From an uncultured Prevotellaceae bacterium (GTDB lineage: Bacteria; Bacteroidota; Bacteroidia; Bacteroidales; Bacteroidaceae): a stretch of DNA of 64,000 nt. Numbering within the stretch: the first letter of the stretch is position 1; every line of letters starts with the position of its first letter. Location: NCBI GenBank assembly GCA_900316685.1, contig ONDS01000002.1, forward strand, positions 62,001-126,000, given 5' to 3'. Both the position numbers and the translations under genes were made by a program. Positions 1 through 7,336 of this stretch are shown here, in pieces. The notes beneath the pieces were generated by a model. It made no database searches. It was not told the DNA's origin and worked only from the letters and a program-made list of their open reading frames with translations.

Positions 1-1787
1 AGGGGCAGGTAGACACTCGTCTCTATCCACCGCAGCATCCGTTCGATATACTCCGGGTTGGTGTATTGGTCGCGGGGACGGAAAAACCCGCCGGCATCAT
101 ACGTCCACCAAGGTATGCCTGCCGCCTGTAAGCCCAGACCGCCCGTTATCTGTCGGCGGAAGGTCTCCCAGTCGTTGCCCACATCGCCGCTCCAAAGAGC
201 CGCTCCATAGCGTTGTATGCCTGGGAATCCGCTGCGGGTGAGAATCATCGGCTCCCGATTCGGGGCATCGCGGCGCAAACCCTCGTAGACCGTCTTGCAC
301 ACCATCAGCGGATAGACGTTGCGCACCTTTTCGCCAACCCATCGACCGCCGCACACACGCCGACCTACCAGATCGTCGTTCTCAGGCTCGGTGGCATCCT
401 GCCACCATGCGTCGATACCCAGTGGCACAAGTCGTTGGGCGAAGTGTCGCCAATAGGCATCGGCGGCCTCGGGCAGGAAGAAATCTATCCAGTCGGTGCC
501 GTCGATGTAGTAACCCTTTTCCATCATCTGCCGGCCCACCTCCGACTGCTTGTCGATCTTCGACCATACGCTCAGCATCAGTCGCATGTCCATGCGGTGC
601 AGGCTGTCGGTGAGAGCTTTGGGGTCGGGATAGTGCTCCTCGTCGAAGGTCATCGAGTTCCATCCGTATTTGCCCCAGTACTGCCAGTCCTGCACGAGCA
701 TGCTCACGGGCATACGCTCGCTCACGAAGCGGTTGGCGGTTTGCAGTATCTCTTCCGATGAGTGGAAGCGTTCACGGCAATGGATATAGCCGAGGGCCCA
801 CCGCGGCATCTTGGGGGCTTGTCCCGTCAGTTGGCGATAGGCGGCGATGATCTCGTCGGGCGTGCCCACGAACACCGTATAGTCCACCTTCTCGGCCACG
901 GGCGATTGGAACACCGTCTCGTTGTCCACCATCTTGTAGAAAAGGGTGGGTTGGTCGTCTTTCGTTAGTTCAGCACTCAGTCGGTGGCTGCCCGCCTTCA
1001 GGTGTACGATGGCCGAGGCGGTGGGCGGCAACCATAGGTTCTGCATGTCGATGACCGTCTCTTCGTCGATGGTGAGGTGGTGGCGGCGTGCCATCTTCTG
1101 TCCCACATCGAGCAGCAACGCGTAGTCACCCTCGCGGTCCACGGTGAGTGTGCTCTCGAAGATATGCCGCTCGCGCACTTCGCGTCGGCCTCCTTCTGTC
1201 GTCGTCACGTCCACTTCTTCACGCTGTCCCGCCTCTTGTCGCTTCTCTAATCGCACGCTTTGCCCGCAGGGGTTGAACTCGGTCATTCCGTAGTTGTTCC
1301 ACAGTATGCCGTAGCCCTTGTTAGAGAGCAACATCGGTATGGCTATCTGTGTGTTCACCTGGGTGAGTCGCCGCGACAGGCCGCGCACGTCGCTGAACCC
1401 GTCCTGGAACTGTCCCAGTCCGAACAGACGCTCGTCTTGTGCTGTCGTGAAGGCCAGACGTGCCATCTTGGTCTGTTCGCCCGCCACGATGTGAGGGGTC
1501 AGCTGGTGGGCGGTGGCGGTGAACACCGTCTTGCCGTTCTTGTCGTTGACGCTCACCGTCCCTTTCCTCTTGTCCACCGTCACGCTGATATGTGCGTCGT
1601 TCACCTCATCGTTTTTCACGTATATCCAGTCGGGCAGTGGGTCGGTTGGTGTTGTCCCTTCGGAGTAGGTGATGCGTACGGCGTTGGGTGCTATTATCCG
1701 CGTGGTGATGGTGCCGTTGGAGAAAGGAGTCTGTGCCCATGTGGCGATGGTCGCCACGGTCAGCAAGAGTGTGAAGAGTCGTTTCAT
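1..1787 (-). CDS. GH31 alpha-glycosidase (alpha-xylosidase-like), 3' end outside window
   Basis: Predicted exported retaining alpha-glycosidase that trims terminal alpha-xylosyl or alpha-glucosyl units from oligosaccharides. Reading left from ATG at 1787, about 595 codons lie in the window and no stop is met, so the C-terminus is missing. Residues 1-19 form a signal peptide ending ATWAQ. After an N-terminal beta domain, residues ~205-295 resemble the PA14-like insert found in Bacteroidetes alpha-xylosidases of xyloglucan loci (known from the family); the TIM barrel follows. The expected nucleophile is D464 in WWQDATEPE and the acid/base is D535 in LWSGDVGND. The PA14-like insert favours alpha-xylosidase, but specificity cannot be settled from this part. 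The start is supported by the signal peptide and a -7 box about 50 bases upstream. Confidence 0.93.
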   Translation of the reverse strand, partial: MKRLFTLLLTVATIATWAQTPFSNGTITTRIIAPNAVRITYSEGTTPTDPLPDWIYVKNDEVNDAHISVTVDKRKGTVSVNDKNGKTVFTATAHQLTPHIVAGEQTKMARLAFTTAQDERLFGLGQFQDGFSDVRGLSRRLTQVNTQIAIPMLLSNKGYGILWNNYGMTEFNPCGQSVRLEKRQEAGQREEVDVTTTEGGRREVRERHIFESTLTVDREGDYALLLDVGQKMARRHHLTIDEETVIDMQNLWLPPTASAIVHLKAGSHRLSAELTKDDQPTLFYKMVDNETVFQSPVAEKVDYTVFVGTPDEIIAAYRQLTGQAPKMPRWALGYIHCRERFHSSEEILQTANRFVSERMPVSMLVQDWQYWGKYGWNSMTFDEEHYPDPKALTDSLHRMDMRLMLSVWSKIDKQSEVGRQMMEKGYYIDGTDWIDFFLPEAADAYWRHFAQRLVPLGIDAWWQDATEPENDDLVGRRVCGGRWVGEKVRNVYPLMVCKTVYEGLRRDAPNREPMILTRSGFPGIQRYGAALWSGDVGNDWETFRRQITGGLGLQAAGIPWWTYDAGGFFRPRDQYTNPEYIERMLRWIETSVYLP

Positions 1788-1835
1788 AGGGTAGGGGGTA
1801 ATGTTATGTTTATATTAGGTTTGCAGAATTCGACT

Positions 1836-1844
1836 GCAAACTTA
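1836..1844 (-). promoter_or_regulatory. -7 box for the GH31 gene
   Basis: TAAGTTTGC read leftward matches the Bacteroidetes -7 consensus TAnnTTTG and lies 49 bases before the GH31 start codon. Confidence 0.6.
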
Positions 1845-2309
1845 CACATTTTTCTGGTATTTATTTCTTGTTATTGAGTTTTTTTCCTATTTTTGCAGTG
1901 CATACGTGCGATGCGCGTGTCTTGTAAGGCATGGGGAGCCATGGTGATGGCTCTCGAAAGCGGAGCACGGTGCAGGAAGTGTTACATATCTTCCGAATTT
2001 TCGCTGAATATAAGATACGTATCTTATGACTGAGGTTTCTGAACTCAAATAGTCGACCAAACTAAGTGAAACGTTCCTCAGACAGGAGATGCGCCGTTAA
2101 GGCGTATCCCTTTGTCTGTATTGCCGTTTCAAGGGTTTTCTTGGTCGACTTCCCGAGTTCAGAGCATGATGACATAGGGTATGCCTTTTTTCAGTTTACG
2201 CCATGTAGGGGCATGCTTGTCTCGCCCGCACATGCAAGAAACAGATTTTATTTTGGATTAAAAAAGTCGACCAACCTATGAATAATCTGAAACAAATGTC
2301 TGTCCTGTC
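1845..2309. other. Intergenic region upstream of mod, no gene seen
   Basis: About 465 bases between the divergent GH31 and mod genes hold no convincing coding sequence. A rightward -7 box TATTTTTGC lies at 1888-1896 with no obvious gene just behind it. Three copies of a GTCGACCAA site and one GTAGGGGC-type repeat (about 2204-2231) occupy the second half. Confidence 0.6.
2038..2277. repeat. Three GTCGACCAA sites, two in inverted orientation
   Basis: AGTCGACCAA occurs at about 2051, inverted at about 2141 and again direct at about 2266. The first two share a longer unit (CTGAACTC, four variable bases, AGTCGACCAA, then AAACG further on) in opposite orientation. They could be operators of the downstream mod gene or the arms of a small palindromic element. 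Confidence 0.5.
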
Positions 2310-4166
2310 ATGTCGTACCCTGAAAAGTGTGCGGCCATGAACGGACGTGTAGATAAAGCAGAACTGATAGCCAAGCTCCAGTCGTTGCAGGGACTGACCG
2401 ACGGTGAGCGCGGCGAACTGATCCGTCTCCTCCGCACCCACAAAAAATACGGCCTGGTGTGGGAGGACAAACCCGAGGATGTGGAAGAGCGTCTTCGCGA
2501 TGAGCTGCCCGTGCTCCGCGAGGTGAAGGAACGGGCCATCCTCGCCCCCTCCCATGGAGGGGGACAGGGGGATGCTCCCAACCATATCTTGATTGAGGGC
2601 GACAACCTGGAGGCACTCACTGCCCTCTCCTATACCCATGAGGGAAAGGTCGATGTCATCTATATCGATCCGCCTTACAACACGGGCAACAAGGATTTCG
2701 TCTACAACGACTCCTTCGTGGACAGCGAAGACTCCTACCGCCACTCCAAATGGCTCTCGTTTATGAACAAACGCCTGAAAATCGCCAAACGACTGCTGTC
2801 GGACAAAGGGGTCATCTTCATCTCAATTGATGATAATGAACAGGCACAGCTGAAATTGCTGTGTGATGAGGTGTTTAATCGTAGTAATTTTCAAGGGCAT
2901 ATACATTGGCGTAGAAGACATAATCAGCCTAACGACAAGACAAAGATGATAGGCTTGGTTGCCGAGCATATTCTTGTTTATTCCAAAAACGCAATTGCTC
3001 TTAAAGAATTTGGAGTGGGTAAAATACCATTAACAGCAAACTTTACAAATCCAGATAATGACCCAAGAGGACCATGGGCGAGTAAACCATGGAAGACAGG
3101 TTCTGATCAAGGTGGAAGTAGATATGTGATAGTTTCTCCAAAAGGTGATTCTTTTGATGAAGAATGGATGGGAGATAACAATACATATGAAGAATTGCTT
3201 GCAGATAAACGAATCTACTTTCCTAATAATGGGCATGGATTGCCAAGAAAAAAATACTACCAAAGTGAGAGAGAGGAAGAAGGTCAATGTGCAACTAATT
3301 GGTGGCCCCATGAACAATTTGGACATAATCAAGGAGCAAATGACTTAATAACTGGAATTTTGGGGACCAAGAATATGTTTAGCAATCCAAAACCAATTGA
3401 ATTATTAAAAGGAATTCTTCGGATTGCCAATATTTCGAAAGATAATACAATCCTCGACTTCTTCGCAGGTTCTGGCACCACCCTTCATGCCACGATGCAG
3501 TTGAATGCCGAGGATGGCGGGCACCGCCAGTGCATCCTCGTGACCAACAACGAGAACGGTATCTGCGAAAACGTGACCTACGAACGCAACAAAAGGGTGA
3601 TCAACGGCTACACCACACCGAAAGGGGTGAAGGTGCCCGGACTGAAAGACAACAGCCTGCGCTATTACCGCACCGACTTTATCTCGCGCGACCGCACACA
3701 ACGCAACATGCGCGAACTGGTAAGCGCCGCCACCGATATGCTCTGCATCAAGGAGGATCTCTATACCGAGCAGGAGAGGTTCGGACGTTACAAGGTGAAC
3801 CCCCAACTGATGCGCTATTTCTCGGATGGCAGGAAACACATGCTGGTGGTCTACCGCGAGGAGATCGTCGACGAACTGGCAAAGGAAATAGCCTCCATGG
3901 ACTTCGGCATGGCGGCTCCTTCTTCTTCGGAAGGGGTAGGGGGGAGACTCAAAATCTACATCTTCTCGCCGGGACGTTACGCCTTCGACGACAATTTCTT
4001 CGAGGTGCAGGACAAGGTGCAACTCATAGCACTGCCCGCCGCCATCTACGATGCTTACCAGAAGGTGCTGCCGCGACGCAGGGAGAAAATCCTGCCCTTG
4101 GCAAAAGAAGAGGAATCAAAAAATCCTACCGAAGGGGTAGGAGGGGAGGAAAATCATTTGGAATAA
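2310..4166 (+). CDS. Type III-like DNA adenine methyltransferase (Mod)
   Basis: Predicted site-specific N6-adenine DNA methyltransferase that would protect self DNA from the Res partner encoded at 4722. The catalytic motif DPPY is at residues 120-123 and the AdoMet motif FAGSGTT at 385-391, the beta-class order typical of Mod proteins. The region between them (roughly residues 170-380) should hold the target recognition domain, and its DNA is clearly AT-rich whereas both flanks are GC-rich, which suggests exchange of this segment. The ATG at 2337 (MNGRVDKAEL) fits the family N-terminus better than 2310, so the true start may be 27 bases later. Three short G/C-rich palindromes are inserted in frame (2545-2572, 3917-3945, 4124-4149). 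The last 13 bases overlap the end of the opposing toxin gene. Confidence 0.92.
   Translation: MSYPEKCAAMNGRVDKAELIAKLQSLQGLTDGERGELIRLLRTHKKYGLVWEDKPEDVEERLRDELPVLREVKERAILAPSHGGGQGDAPNHILIEGDNLEALTALSYTHEGKVDVIYIDPPYNTGNKDFVYNDSFVDSEDSYRHSKWLSFMNKRLKIAKRLLSDKGVIFISIDDNEQAQLKLLCDEVFNRSNFQGHIHWRRRHNQPNDKTKMIGLVAEHILVYSKNAIALKEFGVGKIPLTANFTNPDNDPRGPWASKPWKTGSDQGGSRYVIVSPKGDSFDEEWMGDNNTYEELLADKRIYFPNNGHGLPRKKYYQSEREEEGQCATNWWPHEQFGHNQGANDLITGILGTKNMFSNPKPIELLKGILRIANISKDNTILDFFAGSGTTLHATMQLNAEDGGHRQCILVTNNENGICENVTYERNKRVINGYTTPKGVKVPGLKDNSLRYYRTDFISRDRTQRNMRELVSAATDMLCIKEDLYTEQERFGRYKVNPQLMRYFSDGRKHMLVVYREEIVDELAKEIASMDFGMAAPSSSEGVGGRLKIYIFSPGRYAFDDNFFEVQDKVQLIALPAAIYDAYQKVLPRRREKILPLAKEEESKNPTEGVGGEENHLE
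2545..2572. repeat. In-frame G/C palindrome inside mod, copy 1
   Basis: CCCCCTCCCATGGAGGGGG followed by ACAGGGGGA encodes APSHGGGQGD inside Mod. It is the same element type as the copies in the CHAT gene. Confidence 0.6.
3917..3945. repeat. In-frame G/C palindrome inside mod, copy 2
   Basis: TCCTTCTTCTTCGGAAGGGG plus TAGGGGGGA encodes PSSSEGVGGR in frame. It is a related but shorter member of the family. Confidence 0.45.
4124..4149. repeat. In-frame G/C palindrome at the 3' end of mod
   Basis: TCCTACCGAAGGGGTAGGAG plus GGGAGG encodes NPTEGVGGEE and forms the last residues of Mod, so the Mod C-terminus is made by the element. Confidence 0.45.
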
Positions 4167-4423
4167 TGAAAACGAAGCGACAAGACATAAACGTACACCT
4201 TGCCACTACTAATGGAGTATACCAAACGATGCTCATCGGTGATGCGTCTACTCCACAAACCATGTTGTTCTCCCTTCAATGGCTCAGGCTTGCCTATGCC
4301 TTCAAAGGGATGCTCCAATATGTCGCTGAGCAACACTTCTATTCGCTTCATGATACGTCTGTTGCCCGTCCGCTTCCAATAAAGCAAGTCGTCTTCGGCT
4401 TTGGGAAGGATGACTATTTCCAT
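4154..4423 (-). CDS. YoeB/Txe-family toxin
   Basis: 89-residue predicted ribosome-dependent mRNA endoribonuclease of the RelE/YoeB superfamily. The C-terminal half (SRRITDEHRLVYSI, then VLSLRFHYSK) matches the YoeB core in which the basic residues, Glu and the final His-Tyr act in cleavage (known from the family). It overlaps the upstream antitoxin gene by 10 bases and its end overlaps the 3' end of mod by 13 bases on the other strand. Its position between mod and res, in reverse orientation, suggests later insertion or a stabilising role for the island. Confidence 0.88.
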   Translation of the reverse strand: MEIVILPKAEDDLLYWKRTGNRRIMKRIEVLLSDILEHPFEGIGKPEPLKGEQHGLWSRRITDEHRLVYSISSGKVYVYVLSLRFHYSK

Positions 4424-4653
4424 AGGTTTTCTATTGTTACTACTCGCCCCTTCCCATTCTTGATGTCTTCCTGTCCTTGGCGAATGATTTCCGCCATTTC
4501 AGGTGATGACATTAGATATTCAGTCTCATCCATAGACTGTTTCTTTGTCGTGATACGTTTCAATGCCTTCACGGCTTTCTTCATCAATGTCTCATCATCG
4601 GCGATGAGGCTTAGTTGGCGGAACAATTCCGCATGAAGTTGTGTCGTTGCCAT
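4414..4653 (-). CDS. Antitoxin of the YoeB-type pair
   Basis: 79-residue acidic/helical protein directly before and overlapping the toxin, the usual antitoxin-first order. It has no clear Phd/YefM signature that I can name; the assignment rests on size, order and overlap. A -7 box lies 19 bases upstream, giving a very short leader. Antitoxins of this class normally bind the toxin with a disordered C-terminal segment (here roughly from MAEIIRQGQ onward) and repress their own promoter. Confidence 0.8.
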   Translation of the reverse strand: MATTQLHAELFRQLSLIADDETLMKKAVKALKRITTKKQSMDETEYLMSSPEMAEIIRQGQEDIKNGKGRVVTIENLWK

Positions 4654-4671
4654 AATAATTATATTGTGATT

Positions 4672-4680
4672 GCAAAAATA
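4672..4680 (-). promoter_or_regulatory. -7 box of the toxin-antitoxin pair
   Basis: TATTTTTGC read leftward, 19 bases before the antitoxin ATG. Confidence 0.65.
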
Positions 4681-4721
4681 ATGTTTATTCCCGAAATATC
4701 AAAGAAAAAACTAAAAAATTA

Positions 4722-7067
4722 ATGAAAGACCTGAAGTTCCAACAGAAGGCAGTGCGACAGTTGGTGGATATGACCATCGAGCAACTGCGGTGGCCGGGCA
4801 TGCGGCGCACCATCATCTTCAAGGCTCCCACGGGGGCGGGCAAGACGGTGATGGCCTCGCAACTGTTGGCCGACCTGACTGAGGAGTTGCAAAGCCGTGG
4901 CGACTGCCCAGTGCAACAGGTGGCTTATATTTGGATAGCCCCCAACAAACTGCACCAGCAGAGCTACTTCAAGATGAAGAACTACTTCACCGAGACGCGA
5001 CTGCTCAGGGCGGTGATGTACGACGAACTGGACCATGCCGAGGGTTATATCCATCCCGGAGAGATACTGTTCGTAAACTGGGAGAGCATCAACAAGGAGA
5101 AGAACATCATGGTGCGCGACACGGAGCAGAACAGCAGCCTCTTTGAGATAACACGGCGCACACAGCAGGAGCATGGTCTGCCCATCATCGTCGTCATCGA
5201 CGAGGAACATCTCTTCTGGTCGAAGACAGCGGATAAGTCGAAGAAGGTGCTCGAACAAATACAGCCGAAAGTGGAGATTCGCATATCGGCAACACCCAAG
5301 TCGCACTCCGACAATATCGTGAACATCCCGCGCGAGGCGGTGGTGGCGGAGGAGATGATCAAGAGGCAGGTGATTCTCAACCCCGACATCACCGAGGGCT
5401 ACAACGATGAACGGGAACTGAACCAGCACCTCATAGACTGTGCGCTGCGCAAACGCAACCAACTGGCAGCGGCTTACCGGCGGATGGGGGCTGGTGTCAA
5501 CCCGCTGCTGCTCATACAACTGCCCAATGACACGAACGAGAGCATGACGGCGGAGGACCAGGTCATAGCCGAACAGGTGAAGACTTATCTGGCGCAGGTG
5601 GAGGGCATCGACCAGGACAACGGACGGTTGGCCGTTTGGCTGTCAAAAGAGAAAGCCAACCTCGACGGATTAGAGGCTCCTGACAACAGGGCGGAGGTGC
5701 TGCTCTTCAAGCAGGCCATCGCTCTGGGGTGGGACTGCCCGAGGGCTGCCGTGCTGCTCATCTTCCGCAAGTTGCAAAGCGACACGTTCACCATACAGAC
5801 GGTGGGGCGAATACTCCGTATGCCCGAGCAACGGTTCTATACCGACAATATGCTGAATGTGGGATATGTGTATACCGACATCAGCAAAGACCATATTCAG
5901 ATAGTGGCGGAGGATATGGACTATCTCAACAAGGAGGCGCTGCAGGCCATACGACGGGAAGGTCTGCACAACGTGCAGTTGCAGTCGTACTACAGTGAGC
6001 GCAAGAGCAGCGACCGCAACCGTCTGGGACCTGACTTCAAAAGGGTGCTCATCGATTGTTTCACGCGCAACTGGCTCTTGACGTATCAACCTTCACTCTT
6101 CTCGCTCGAAGAGTGGGACGACGGACCGACGGATGGCACAGCCTCTGCCGGGGACGGCGAGAGTGTGGCTGCCCGCAACCGACGGTTGATGGAAGGGAGA
6201 CTGCGCTTCGATGTGCGCAATATCAATGTGGAGATACCCAAGAACGTGGTGTTCCAAAACGAAGTGGGCATCATCGGGGTGGGGGAGCGCGGCTCCTTCG
6301 CACGCAGTGCGGGCGAGGTACATCGTATCTATATCGACTACTGCCGCTCGCTATTGGGTAAATTCGAGAAGGCGCATAGCACGGATGTCTTGGCGGGCTA
6401 TCTGCTCGCCGCCATGGAGGAACTGTTCGAACTCTTCGAGACGGATGCCAAGAAAGTGATTCTTTATCACGCCAACAAGCCTAAGTTCACCGACATCATA
6501 CAGAAGGCGCTCGCCATCTACGAACGAAGACTCCAGGAACGGCAGCGCAAAGCACAGAACCGCGCCTTCGAGATGTACCAGTGGGAGGTGCCGGCGGAGA
6601 GAATCTACAAGGAATCGACACACCAAATAGTCAAGAATGTGGAGGACCATGCGCTACTGCCTTTCATCGAACTGATACATGCATCGAACCCGGAACAGCG
6701 TTTCCGCCTGTTTCTGGAGGCGCATGGCGATGCCATCGACTGGTGGTACAAGAACGGCGACGAGGGCAAGCAGCATTACTCCATACCATATACCACCAGC
6801 GCGGGCGAGAAAGCCCTGTTCTATGTCGACTTCATCATCCGCATGAAGAGCGGACAGGTGTATCTCTTCGACACCAAGTCGGCGGGGAGCGACCCCGAGG
6901 CACCCCATAAGCACAACGCCCTGATCGACTACATGGCGGCACCGGAACATGCCGCCGAGCATCTTCTCGGGGGAGTGCTTATCGAAAATAACGACGTGTG
7001 GTACTATTCACCCTTCCATATCGACAGCACCGACGAGGTGAGAGGATGGGAGGCGTGGATGCCGTGA
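4722..7067 (+). CDS. Type III-like restriction subunit (Res): SF2 helicase plus PD-(D/E)XK nuclease
   Basis: 781-residue predicted ATP-dependent restriction enzyme subunit that would act with Mod. Helicase motifs in order: Walker A APTGAGKT (35-42), the DEAD-like box DEEH (160-163), SAT (189-191), and motif VI QTVGRILRM from 359. The C-terminal nuclease shows D703, then D717-T-K719 in VDFIIRMKSG and LFDTKS, the D...D/E-x-K pattern of type III Res enzymes. The gene is GC-rich like the chromosome, unlike the five genes that follow. No -7 box is obvious before the ATG, and the gap to mod is 555 bases filled by the opposing toxin-antitoxin pair, so transcription may run through from mod. Confidence 0.92.
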   Translation: MKDLKFQQKAVRQLVDMTIEQLRWPGMRRTIIFKAPTGAGKTVMASQLLADLTEELQSRGDCPVQQVAYIWIAPNKLHQQSYFKMKNYFTETRLLRAVMYDELDHAEGYIHPGEILFVNWESINKEKNIMVRDTEQNSSLFEITRRTQQEHGLPIIVVIDEEHLFWSKTADKSKKVLEQIQPKVEIRISATPKSHSDNIVNIPREAVVAEEMIKRQVILNPDITEGYNDERELNQHLIDCALRKRNQLAAAYRRMGAGVNPLLLIQLPNDTNESMTAEDQVIAEQVKTYLAQVEGIDQDNGRLAVWLSKEKANLDGLEAPDNRAEVLLFKQAIALGWDCPRAAVLLIFRKLQSDTFTIQTVGRILRMPEQRFYTDNMLNVGYVYTDISKDHIQIVAEDMDYLNKEALQAIRREGLHNVQLQSYYSERKSSDRNRLGPDFKRVLIDCFTRNWLLTYQPSLFSLEEWDDGPTDGTASAGDGESVAARNRRLMEGRLRFDVRNINVEIPKNVVFQNEVGIIGVGERGSFARSAGEVHRIYIDYCRSLLGKFEKAHSTDVLAGYLLAAMEELFELFETDAKKVILYHANKPKFTDIIQKALAIYERRLQERQRKAQNRAFEMYQWEVPAERIYKESTHQIVKNVEDHALLPFIELIHASNPEQRFRLFLEAHGDAIDWWYKNGDEGKQHYSIPYTTSAGEKALFYVDFIIRMKSGQVYLFDTKSAGSDPEAPHKHNALIDYMAAPEHAAEHLLGGVLIENNDVWYYSPFHIDSTDEVRGWEAWMP

Positions 7068-7114
7068 GAGTGGATTATGAATCGAATAAGTTGAATAACC
7101 AAAAATAAAGAAAT

Positions 7115-7333
7115 ATGGCTAAAGGATTGGATCGGGTCTTTCTCCATTATGGCGTAAGAAAGGAAGACATGGAATTGATAGAACAATTATGCCGTGATAA
7201 TGACATCGATGCGGAATGGCTCAAGGAGTATATCCTGAAACCTTATAATGAGGAAAGGAATAACCAAGGCGTTTTGACGGTGGATGATAAGAAATTGACA
7301 AAGATATTGAAAAAGGCACTCAAAAATATTTAG
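7115..7333 (+). CDS. 72-residue protein of the defence island
   Basis: Small charged protein starting MAKGLDRVFLHYGV, with a helical middle (MELIEQLCRDNDID) and a basic C-terminus (KLTKILKKALKNI). Proteins of this size and composition are known next to DndD-like ATPases in DNA-modification/defence loci, but the function is not established and I cannot name a domain. It sits 47 bases after res and 3 bases before the ATPase gene, so it belongs to the same transcript. DNA is AT-rich from here on. Confidence 0.8.
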   Translation: MAKGLDRVFLHYGVRKEDMELIEQLCRDNDIDAEWLKEYILKPYNEERNNQGVLTVDDKKLTKILKKALKNI

Positions 7334-7336
7334 AAG

